Shown one piece after another: positions 1 to 5,679 of a DNA stretch of 6,692 nt. The notes under the pieces are model-generated. The model made no database searches and was not told the origin of the DNA. It was given only the letters and a program-made list of their open reading frames with translations. Made by a program: the position numbers and the translations under genes. Origin of the DNA: Sneathiella sp. (GTDB taxonomy: Bacteria; Pseudomonadota; Alphaproteobacteria; Sneathiellales; Sneathiellaceae). The stretch covers positions 1-6,692 of the forward strand of contig JAESPT010000401.1 in the NCBI GenBank assembly GCA_016765515.1. The letters run 5' to 3'. The stretch's first letter is position 1. Each line of letters opens with the position of its first letter.

Positions 1-450
1 AATGCTACGATTGAAGCCGCTCGAGCAGGTGAAGCAGGGAAAGGTTTTGCCGTGGTGGCGTCAGAAGTCAAATCATTGGCTGCCCAAACGGCAAATGCCA
101 CGGAAGAGATCGGCTCACAGATCAACAATATGCAAACGGCAACAAATGAATCCGTTTTGGCCATTGAGAATATTGATAAAGTGATCCAACAAATTAGTGC
201 CATCACCACAGGTATTTCATCGGCGGTTGAAGAGCAGAACTCAGCAACGGCAGAGATTTCGCGCAGTGTCCAACAGGCATCGAATGGAACCATAGAAGTA
301 TCAACCAATATTGCCCAGGTCTCCGAAGGTGCTGAGGAAGCAGGAAAAGCGGCCCAACATGTTCTGGTTGGAATTAACACACTGGACAGTGTCGCGGATA
401 CACTGCGCGGTGATATCCAGTTATTTCTCGATGAAGTACGGGAAGCCTAA
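1..450 (+). CDS. Methyl-accepting chemotaxis protein, C-terminal part (5' end outside the window)
   Basis: The reading frame is open from base 1 and ends at the TAA at 448-450, giving 149 residues. The first residues ([20 protein letters not shown]) are the hallmark hairpin tip of the MCP signalling domain, which contacts CheA and CheW in the cytoplasm. The rest is the descending arm of the antiparallel coiled coil, rich in Ala, Glu, Gln and Ser with heptad spacing (for example [17 protein letters not shown]), and it contains Gln/Glu-rich stretches of the kind methylated by CheR and demethylated by CheB. The C-terminus ends in FLDEVREA, with no NWETF-like CheR-tethering pentapeptide. The sensor, membrane segments and HAMP would lie upstream, so the ligand cannot be guessed. 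The family is certain; whether the protein acts in flagellar chemotaxis or another Che-type pathway cannot be seen. An internal ATG at 52 gives a shorter frame, but the conserved upstream residues show that it is not the start. Confidence 0.96.
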   Translation, partial: NATIEAARAGEAGKGFAVVASEVKSLAAQTANATEEIGSQINNMQTATNESVLAIENIDKVIQQISAITTGISSAVEEQNSATAEISRSVQQASNGTIEVSTNIAQVSEGAEEAGKAAQHVLVGINTLDSVADTLRGDIQLFLDEVREA

Positions 451-486
451 CTCAGCATTCAAAATAACCGAAGGGATTGCCTAAAT

Positions 487-512
487 TTGGATGGCTCAGT
501 CCAGCCATCCAA
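487..512 (+). terminator. Hairpin after the chemoreceptor gene, possible terminator
   Basis: A perfect 10-bp stem (TTGGATGGCT at 487-496, AGCCATCCAA at 503-512) encloses a 6-nt loop and lies 36 nt after the MCP stop codon. Position and stem length suit transcription termination. The following bases (TTCGCTAAAACT) contain no proper T-run, so it is not a textbook intrinsic terminator. It could instead be an mRNA 3'-end stabiliser or a protein-binding site. Confidence 0.45.
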
Positions 513-605
513 TTCGCTAAAACTATCTTGCTACAGACCCCGAGCTTAAGGTGCAAGGTCATTTTTGACCAGCAGACCGATCTCCTTCCGATAAACAACC
601 CAAAG

Positions 606-621
606 AAGTTATTAATAACTT
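606..621. promoter_or_regulatory. 16-bp perfect palindrome, candidate operator
   Basis: AAGTTATTAATAACTT is a perfect palindrome without spacer, centred between 613 and 614; the flanking G and G end the symmetry. It abuts a -10-like TATACT at 623-628, followed by a second imperfect palindrome (TATACTAGTGTA, 623-634). A symmetric AT-rich site next to promoter-like sequence is typical of a dimeric repressor or activator site, but AT-rich palindromes also arise by chance and no regulator family can be assigned. Confidence 0.35.
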
Positions 622-734
622 GTATACTAGTGTAATGAATAAGAATTCAGTACATTAGTTTAAAGTAATAAATAGTTAACACGATTGCAGTATTAATATT
701 TTTGTACTAACTAGCAAGCGCAGGATTTTATGTA

Positions 735-776
735 ATCACCATAGTAATTCACACCAAATGAGTTAGGCATGGTGAT
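735..776. repeat. Spaced inverted repeat ATCACCAT / ATGGTGAT
   Basis: Perfect 8-nt arms at 735-742 and 769-776 are separated by 26 nt. The right arm overlaps the ATG GTG of the 32-codon possible ORF at 769, so in RNA the hairpin could mask that start codon. It could equally be an operator with half-sites about three helical turns apart (34 nt between arm centres), or chance. Confidence 0.3.
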
Positions 777-867
777 AGTAGATTCAGAAATGATCATGGA
801 AAGATTGCCGAACATACTCCCTGATCAAATCCTTCCCGTAGTTTGTTTACTATTTTTTATGTCCTAA
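769..867 (+). CDS. Possible 32-residue small protein (weakly supported)
   Basis: An ATG at 769 opens 32 codons ending in TAA at 865-867. The predicted peptide starts MVIVDSEMIMERLPNILPD and has a hydrophobic C-terminus (ILPVVCLLFFMS). The stop overlaps the Shine-Dalgarno sequence of the next ORF by two bases, as in a translationally coupled leader. The upstream GAGTTAGG is only a fair ribosome binding site, at 4 nt spacing. No family is recognised. It could be a leader peptide for the downstream small ORF and kinase, or simply an open frame in non-coding DNA; the second is more likely. Confidence 0.18.
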   Translation: MVIVDSEMIMERLPNILPDQILPVVCLLFFMS

Positions 868-879
868 GGATGGACCCAA

Positions 880-1146
880 ATGGGTAATATTTCGGGTAAC
901 TCTATTTTAAACTCACTTGCCGGTTTCGAGACAAATAGGAAAGGTTTACTCGGTTTCTGGTGCCTAACGGCTCTGGTATCAATTGCAACCAGCTCTATGG
1001 CCTTCAGCCTCAATTCAGCCATCTCAGCGAAAATACTTGTTGCCAAAAAAGGGCGTACCGCAGTTCCTCACAAAGTCACTGAATATATCAGAATATACTA
1101 CGCCTCCACCCTTGATGAGCAAATAGGTGGAGCAAGTAATGTCTAA
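880..1146 (+). CDS. Hypothetical 88-residue membrane or exported protein, overlapping the kinase start
   Basis: No family is recognised. The ATG at 880 follows an AAGGA Shine-Dalgarno sequence (866-870) at 9 nt. The product has a polar N-terminus with a basic NRK at 19-21, a hydrophobic stretch at about 22-44 (GLLGFWCLTALVSIATSSMA), and a polar, basic C-terminal half. The hydrophobic stretch could be one membrane helix, or a long signal peptide with a possible cleavage after SSMA (Ala41). The TAA at 1144-1146 overlaps the kinase ATG at 1139 in an 8-nt ATGTCTAA junction, and the kinase Shine-Dalgarno sequence lies inside this frame. That is the arrangement of translationally coupled genes and the best argument that it is real. 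It might then be an accessory periplasmic or membrane partner of the kinase, which is pure inference. Against it: no recognisable homology, and antisense open frames across the same bases. It could also be part of an interspersed repeat or a decayed gene. Confidence 0.4.
   Translation: MGNISGNSILNSLAGFETNRKGLLGFWCLTALVSIATSSMAFSLNSAISAKILVAKKGRTAVPHKVTEYIRIYYASTLDEQIGGASNV
1125..1132 (+). promoter_or_regulatory. Shine-Dalgarno sequence that sets the kinase start
   Basis: AGGTGGAG lies 6 nt before the ATG at 1139, ideal spacing. The alternative in-frame GTG at 1127 lies within this sequence itself and has no ribosome binding site of its own at proper distance. The ATG is therefore the preferred start. 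Confidence 0.75.
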
Positions 1147-3622
1147 TATATCGATGCCTTCAGCAACGCTTAGCTTCAGACTAACCATTAAAGGAAAACT
1201 CATTGGGCTTAGCCTCATCCTGCTGTTTTTTTTAGTTGGCACTGGATTTTTCTTAAGAAACTTTATTGTTGAAGGTGACAAATCCAGAACCTATCAGGTA
1301 GAACGGCAAGCTCTTGTCGAACAGACCATTATTATCAGCAAAAACTTTGGGGATTTAAAATACTGGCTTACAGATCTCGAAGTCAGTTGGCTCGTTGAAT
1401 CTGAAGAAAATGCACAGATTTCCTATGAAAAACTTCAACAAAACTTGATATTGTTTAAAGATATGTATCCGATAGAAGTGGCGAAAATTAGAAGCCATGC
1501 GCAAACTTTCTTTGAAAAATCGATTAATGCCGTTGACGCCTATGTTGATGGAAACCGGGTCCTTGGAAATAGTTTAGCAGCGGAAGCGAGAAGCGAAATT
1601 CACGCTGTTGATCTTGTCATGAATAGTATTATTAAAGATGAAAATGACAAAGTACTGTTCAGCCGCAGTTCGGCAAGTGCTCAGGAAAAACAAGCCCTGA
1701 TCATCTATGTGATCATCGTCGCGATGGTTGTCGTTATGATTGCCTTGGTTACTTATTTTATCATTCGCTCGATTACCCAACCGCTGGCTCATATGACCAA
1801 AGCAATGTCCAATTTGGCAAATGTCGAGCTTCACAGCGAAAACCCTGCTTTAAAAAGACACGATGAAATCGGCGACCTCGCTCGCTCATTCCTCCGGATG
1901 GCCGAAGATTTAGAGAAAAGCGAGAAAGCGAATGCAATGATGTATGTAGAATTGGAACAGCGCATCTCTGACCGCACACAGGTACTAGAATTTACCAAGA
2001 AACGGGCTGAAGCGGCCAATGTGGCCAAATCGGAATTTCTCGCAACCATGAGTCACGAGATCCGCACACCGATGAATGTGGTCCTGGGAATGGCCAGCGT
2101 TCTGTTGAGATCAAACCTATCGCCAGATCATCGCTGGCAAATCGGTGTTATCAGAGAATCTGGCCAGGCAATGCTGTTGCTCCTCAATGATATTCTGGAC
2201 TTGTCGAAGATTGAGGCCGGTCGCCTCGAGCTGGAAATGCTGGATTTTGATTTACAGGATTTGCTTGAAACAATTGAAGCCCTATGGGAATCCAGACTTG
2301 CTGGCAAAGGTCTTGATTTTACCATCAACATTGAAAAATGTGTCGTGCCGATCTTGCGAAGTGATCCCGCCCGCATTCGTCAAATCCTGTTCAATCTGAT
2401 TAGTAATGCCGCAAAATTCACCGATTCAGGAGGCGTTACAATTACTGTAACCCAACACTTCATGGACGACGAAGGTTTGGAAACCTTATTTAAAGTAACG
2501 GATACAGGGATTGGCATCGCCCCCGAAGTGCAGCCTCATATCCTATCCAAATTCACCCAGGCTGACAGCTCCACCACCCGAAAATATGGGGGATCTGGGT
2601 TAGGATTGGCAATCTGCGAGCAACTCTCCATCCTTTTGGGAGGTAGAATAGGCCTGGAGAGCGAACCCGGTGAAGGCTCAACTTTTTGGTTTACTGTCCA
2701 GTGCAAACCAGGGGATGAAAATGCAATCAATACAGATCTTTTTGGCCATGACACCGACTTACAACGGCCCGAGGTCCCCATCGGCCCTTTAAGGATTTTG
2801 GTGGCTGAGGATAATGTCGGAAACCAGGTACTCATCCGAACGTTGCTCGAATGTGAGGGCCACGAGTTCGATATTGTCAACGATGGTATCGAAGCTGTCA
2901 GTGCCGTTAAACGCGTTCCCTATGACCTGGTGCTGATGGACATTCAAATGCCCGAAATGGATGGGGTTACCGCAACCCGAAAAATCCGCGATTTACCAGG
3001 CAAAATTGGTTCTCTCCCGATTATAGCCTTAACGGCAAATGCCATGAAAAGCGATCGAGAGAAGTATCTTGCCGCCGGGATGTCTGATTACGTTGCCAAG
3101 CCCATTGACCCCAATGAATTTCTAGCGGTCATTTCCAGGTGGGGCACAGAAATGAAACCAGCGGCGGTATCAAAGGATCGCATCTCCAAAAAAACAAAAT
3201 CCACCACCGAGTCACCTGTCTTAAACCAAGAGGTTCTCGACCTTCTGTGCGAAAAGATCGGGGATGAGAGAATGTATGATCTTATTGATCAATGCGCAGA
3301 ACAATTGACTAACAACATCAATCGAATTATCGAAAAAGGAAAAGGTACAGATTTAAAAGCGATACAACGGGAAGCCCACGATCTAAAGGGCACCTCTGGT
3401 AGTTTCGGCGCTGCCCGTCTGCAAAAAATTGCAGACGCACTTGACCGCGCCTGTAAAGAAGGGAACGAGAGTATAGCAAAAAAACTGACCCTTGAAATCG
3501 GGTTGGTCGGCCTGGAAGCCTGCAATGCCCTGCGAGATAAGTATGGTTTAACGTCTCCCGAACCCAAAGATTTTTTACCGTCAGAACAATTCGCCGCCCC
3601 CCTTCCAAGAAAAGTCCACTGA
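1139..3622 (+). CDS. Hybrid sensor histidine kinase with REC and HPt domains (827 aa)
   Basis: Inner-membrane sensor kinase carrying a complete His-Asp-His phosphorelay. Order of parts: short cytoplasmic N-terminus; TM1 at about 21-39; a roughly 145-residue, probably all-helical periplasmic sensor (40-185); TM2 at about 186-209; HAMP at about 210-262 (starting RSITQPL, with DEIGDLARSF); a coiled-coil linker; HisKA with the phospho-accepting His306 in SHEIRTP; HATPase_c with N-box Asn423 (SNAAKF), G1 DTGIGIAP (455-462), F-box Phe472 and G2 GGSGLGL (484-490); REC at about 552-668 with Glu557/Asp558, phospho-acceptor Asp601 (MDIQMPEMDG), Thr632 and Lys654; and HPt at about 694-790 with His747 in AHDLKGTSGSFGA. 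All key residues are intact and no PAS domain is seen. The layout matches the BarA/ArcB/TorS type, in which phosphate passes from the HPt to a separate response regulator; none is encoded here. The signal is unknown. Known for the family: the relay mechanism. Inferred: membrane topology and activity. The ATG at 1139 is chosen over the GTG at 1127 because of its Shine-Dalgarno sequence. Confidence 0.96.
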   Translation: MSNISMPSATLSFRLTIKGKLIGLSLILLFFLVGTGFFLRNFIVEGDKSRTYQVERQALVEQTIIISKNFGDLKYWLTDLEVSWLVESEENAQISYEKLQQNLILFKDMYPIEVAKIRSHAQTFFEKSINAVDAYVDGNRVLGNSLAAEARSEIHAVDLVMNSIIKDENDKVLFSRSSASAQEKQALIIYVIIVAMVVVMIALVTYFIIRSITQPLAHMTKAMSNLANVELHSENPALKRHDEIGDLARSFLRMAEDLEKSEKANAMMYVELEQRISDRTQVLEFTKKRAEAANVAKSEFLATMSHEIRTPMNVVLGMASVLLRSNLSPDHRWQIGVIRESGQAMLLLLNDILDLSKIEAGRLELEMLDFDLQDLLETIEALWESRLAGKGLDFTINIEKCVVPILRSDPARIRQILFNLISNAAKFTDSGGVTITVTQHFMDDEGLETLFKVTDTGIGIAPEVQPHILSKFTQADSSTTRKYGGSGLGLAICEQLSILLGGRIGLESEPGEGSTFWFTVQCKPGDENAINTDLFGHDTDLQRPEVPIGPLRILVAEDNVGNQVLIRTLLECEGHEFDIVNDGIEAVSAVKRVPYDLVLMDIQMPEMDGVTATRKIRDLPGKIGSLPIIALTANAMKSDREKYLAAGMSDYVAKPIDPNEFLAVISRWGTEMKPAAVSKDRISKKTKSTTESPVLNQEVLDLLCEKIGDERMYDLIDQCAEQLTNNINRIIEKGKGTDLKAIQREAHDLKGTSGSFGAARLQKIADALDRACKEGNESIAKKLTLEIGLVGLEACNALRDKYGLTSPEPKDFLPSEQFAAPLPRKVH

Positions 3623-3628
3623 AGTCTT

Positions 3629-3640
3629 CTCAATATTGAG
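3629..3640. repeat. 12-bp perfect palindrome just after the kinase gene
   Basis: CTCAATATTGAG starts 7 nt after the kinase stop codon. It has no loop and no downstream T-run, so it is a poor intrinsic terminator. It may be a protein-binding site or chance. Confidence 0.25.
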
Positions 3641-3747
3641 TTGGATCAATCTCTCACAATAATTCAACGCCTTAAAAGGGTTATTTTCCCCATTTGTATG
3701 TTCATTGATACTATGTACGAAAAAACTGCCTACTTGTTTTGTAAAAC

Positions 3748-3813
3748 CAAATGAATATCCTTTTCATCGCAACTAAAGCTCATTTGATTGGCGGATCTCC
3801 GATCACAATTGTG
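3748..3813. promoter_or_regulatory. Cluster of inverted repeats upstream of the DUF899 gene
   Basis: Within about 100 nt of the DUF899 start lie CAAATGA (3748-3754) paired with TCATTTG (3780-3786), a small CGGA-TC-TCCG (3792-3801), and a perfect 10-bp CACAATTGTG (3804-3813). Together they suggest a controlled promoter region for the separately transcribed DUF899 gene. No -35/-10 pair is convincing, and no regulator can be named. Confidence 0.3.
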
Positions 3814-3852
3814 GGCAACAATATGGATTGCTTCGATTAATAGGAGAACAAG

Positions 3853-4554
3853 ATGAAACCTCAGAATGTAGTTACTGATGAACAATGGCTTGAAGCAAGG
3901 AAAGAGTTACTTTTGAAAGAAAAGGCGCTGACAAAGGAGCTTGATAAACTTGCTCAATCCCGGCGAGAGCTGCCGTGGGTAAAGATTGAAAAAGACTATG
4001 TCTTCGACACTGAAAACGGTCAAAAATCCTTATCAGAACTTTTCGAAGATCAAAGCCAACTGATCGTCTACCATTTTATGTTTGGAGCAGACTGGAAAGA
4101 GGGATGCCCCAGCTGTTCCTTTTGGGCCGATAACGTCAATGGACTGGACGGTCACATGAAAGCACGGGATATTTCATTTATCACCGTCTCCAATGCCCCA
4201 CTGGAAAAGCTACTTCCTTTTAAAAAGCGAATGGGCTGGGACTTCAACTGGGTATCGTCTCACTCAAACAGTTTCAACATTGATTTTAATGTAAGTTTTG
4301 GATCAAATCGTAAAACCGACGACCTCGTTACCTATAATTTCAAGGATAATGTCTACTTTCCTTCAGATGAAGCCCCCGGTGTCAGTGTCTTTGCAAAAGA
4401 CGATGACGGTAACCTTTACCGAACCTACTCCACATATGGACGGGGCCTGGACGCAATCAATTGCGCCTATAGCTATATTGATCTAACGCCCAATGGTCGG
4501 AACGAAGACCCTGCCAATACAATGAGTTGGCTCCATCATCACGATCGCTATTGA
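3853..4554 (+). CDS. DUF899-family thioredoxin-like protein (predicted dithiol-disulfide oxidoreductase)
   Basis: A complete 233-residue protein of normal length for the DUF899 family (COG4312), recognised from its overall pattern: an N-terminal WLEARKELLLKEKALT helix with RRELPWVKIEKDYVFD, then LIVYHFMFG, the GCPSCSFWADN motif, ISFITVSNAPLEKL, MGWDFNWVSS, GVSVFAKD and YSTYGRGLD. Cys85 and Cys88 form a CPSC pair placed like the active-site cysteines of thioredoxin-fold peroxidoxins and thioredoxins, so a cytoplasmic thiol-disulfide redox role is the family prediction; substrate and partner are unknown. There is no signal peptide or membrane segment. The ATG at 3853 follows AGGAG (3842-3846) at 6 nt. 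It lies 230 nt after the kinase gene and is probably transcribed on its own. It converges with the LysR gene, and nothing in the sequence links the two functionally. Confidence 0.92.
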   Translation: MKPQNVVTDEQWLEARKELLLKEKALTKELDKLAQSRRELPWVKIEKDYVFDTENGQKSLSELFEDQSQLIVYHFMFGADWKEGCPSCSFWADNVNGLDGHMKARDISFITVSNAPLEKLLPFKKRMGWDFNWVSSHSNSFNIDFNVSFGSNRKTDDLVTYNFKDNVYFPSDEAPGVSVFAKDDDGNLYRTYSTYGRGLDAINCAYSYIDLTPNGRNEDPANTMSWLHHHDRY

Positions 4555-4555
4555 G

Positions 4556-4583
4556 GTTTTCTGCCAAAAAAAGTGGAGAAAAC
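4556..4583. terminator. Imperfect hairpin between convergent genes, possible terminator
   Basis: GTTTTCT (4556-4562) pairs with AGAAAAC (4577-4583), extended by CC/GG after one bulged G, around an A-rich 9-nt loop. It begins two bases after the DUF899 stop and lies 18 nt beyond the stop of the convergent LysR gene, a natural place for a shared terminator. The T- or A-run is inside the loop rather than after the stem, so termination is uncertain in either direction. Confidence 0.3.
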
Positions 4584-4600
4584 ATATGTGAGAGTTGCCG

Positions 4601-5509
4601 TCAGATATTCTGGGAAAGCTCAGTCACCAGGAAATCAACAGCAGCTTTTATCTTGAGCACATTATATCTTGGACGATGATAGAGTAGATAAATACCGGAT
4701 TCCGATGCGCGGGTGACAGACACGCGTTCATTATCTAGTGTGACCTCTTTCAAAACGCCCCGCTGCAAATCCTCGAGCACGCCCCATTCAGGCAACAATG
4801 CTATTCCCTGCCCCGAAAGCGCCGCCCTCATTATTGCACTACCGTCATTGCTGATAAAAACGGGATTTGTTTTTAACTCCCGCCAGACATTCTCAGTTTT
4901 TGCCTGCCAATGAAGTATCCCATTTGGCCCGCGATAGAGCAGGGTTTTGTGTTTCAAAAGATCATCAGCAATTTTTGGTGTTCCCTGCTGCTCCAAATAG
5001 GCGGGGGAGGCAATCAAGACAAATCTGTGACCGGATAGTTTTCTGGCGACGAACCGGTCCGGCAAATTGGCAGACGCCCGAATAGCAATATCAACCTGAC
5101 TGCGGGCAAGATCAGACACCTGATCTGTCAATTCCACATCAAGTATGATCTCGGGATAAAGGTTATGTAATTTTTCAAGCGCCGGCATCAGTCGGATCGT
5201 GCCATAACTGGGCATCGCTGTTATCTTTAAAATACCCGAGGGGACTTTGGATCGTTGGCTGACAAGATCATCCGCATAATCAAGCGCTGTCACGATGTCT
5301 TTGACGTGTTCATAATATAACTGACCGAGAGCAGAGAGTTTCACGATCCGCGTTGAACGATAGAACAGCTCGACCCCCAACTCACTTTCAAGATCCCGAA
5401 TACGTCTTGAAACTGACGAAGCGGGGACTGAAAACGCTTTAGCGGCACGTGTAAAATTTGACGTCTCTGCGACTTTTAAAAAGTAGCGCAAGGCTCTGAC
5501 TTTATCCAT
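4601..5509 (-). CDS. LysR-family transcriptional regulator (302 aa)
   Basis: A complete LysR-type regulator of the usual length. The N-terminal winged helix-turn-helix spans about residues 1-60, with the family pattern FLKVAETSNFTRAA (10-23), VPASSVSRRIRDLESELG (28-45) and LFYRST. A helical linker and the periplasmic-binding-like effector domain follow (about 90-295; GILKITAMPSYG, VDIAIRAS, GQGIALLPEW). It should bind DNA as a dimer or tetramer in the cytoplasm and respond to a small molecule that cannot be inferred. It is divergent from the MDR oxidoreductase gene at 5680, the likely target, and probably also controls itself through the box at 5561-5583. The frame extends 11 codons further to a TTG at 5542, but the ATG at 5509 matches where the family normally starts (MDKVRALRYFLKVAE) and has GGA-rich sequence just upstream (GGAACGGAAT), so it is preferred. 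The general type resembles regulators of flavin, quinone and NADPH oxidoreductase genes. Confidence 0.95.
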   Translation of the reverse strand: MDKVRALRYFLKVAETSNFTRAAKAFSVPASSVSRRIRDLESELGVELFYRSTRIVKLSALGQLYYEHVKDIVTALDYADDLVSQRSKVPSGILKITAMPSYGTIRLMPALEKLHNLYPEIILDVELTDQVSDLARSQVDIAIRASANLPDRFVARKLSGHRFVLIASPAYLEQQGTPKIADDLLKHKTLLYRGPNGILHWQAKTENVWRELKTNPVFISNDGSAIMRAALSGQGIALLPEWGVLEDLQRGVLKEVTLDNERVSVTRASESGIYLLYHRPRYNVLKIKAAVDFLVTELSQNI

Positions 5510-5560
5510 ATTCCGTTCCAGCCCCACGTTTATTGTTGCCAAAAAGACAATTCATATACA

Positions 5561-5583
5561 CCATATTGGCCTATTTTATATGG
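5561..5583. promoter_or_regulatory. Candidate LysR box (CCATAT-N11-ATATGG) between divergent genes
   Basis: Perfect 6-nt inverted arms at 5561-5566 and 5578-5583 are separated by exactly 11 nt, fitting the T-N11-A rule of LysR-type regulators. The site lies 52 nt upstream of the LysR start codon and 97 nt upstream of the MDR start codon. A TAAAAT hexamer at 5602-5607 could be the -10 element of the MDR gene. With an 18-nt spacer its -35 would coincide with the right arm, the usual geometry of the RNA-polymerase-proximal site. The box itself is seen; its function is inferred. Confidence 0.6.
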
Positions 5584-5679
5584 GAATACCCTCCATTACT
5601 TTAAAATCAGCAATAGATTAGTGCAAACCCAGTTAAAAGAGCGGCTTGCGCAAACTGACAATTTAGATGGAGATCTCTC

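Larger units (their letters stand above)
451..879. other. AT-rich intergenic region between chemoreceptor and kinase cluster
   Basis: This 429-base stretch has no long reading frame. It holds the hairpin at 487-512, a small GGTCA-TTTT-TGACC inverted repeat (557-570), the 16-bp palindrome at 606-621, a spaced inverted repeat (735-742 with 769-776) and a 32-codon possible ORF (769-867). From about 600 to 720 it is markedly AT-rich, as expected of a promoter region for the downstream genes. A TATACT hexamer at 623-628 resembles a -10 element but has no good -35 partner. TTAACA at 676-681 resembles a -35 element, with TATTTT 15 nt further on. Neither is strong enough to call a defined promoter. 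Confidence 0.5.

Noticed and set aside
864..1046. 60-residue open frame on the minus strand
   Set aside because: It overlaps the plus-strand 88-residue ORF, no clear Shine-Dalgarno sequence was identified for it, no family is recognised, and it lacks the coupling to the kinase that supports the plus-strand frame.
1127..1138. GTG start four codons upstream for the hybrid kinase
   Set aside because: The GTG is part of the AGGTGGAG Shine-Dalgarno sequence that serves the ATG at 1139.
1024..1281. 85-residue open frame on the minus strand over the kinase start
   Set aside because: It lies antisense to the clearly coding N-terminus of the kinase, including TM1, and looks like a shadow frame.
2536..2880. 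114-residue minus-strand frame inside the kinase
   Set aside because: It is antisense to the conserved HATPase and REC coding sequence; the plus-strand motifs explain the bases.
3289..3633. 114-residue minus-strand frame over the HPt domain
   Set aside because: It is antisense to the HPt coding region with its intact AHDLKG motif; its composition is that of a shadow frame.
3661..3700. GGG-TTATTTT-CCC as a terminator after the kinase
   Set aside because: Only three base pairs form and no T-run follows; it is too weak to call.
5646..5653. TTGCGCAA palindrome upstream of the MDR gene
   Set aside because: Eight bases of symmetry are expected by chance at this length, and it is not linked to a promoter or to the LysR box.
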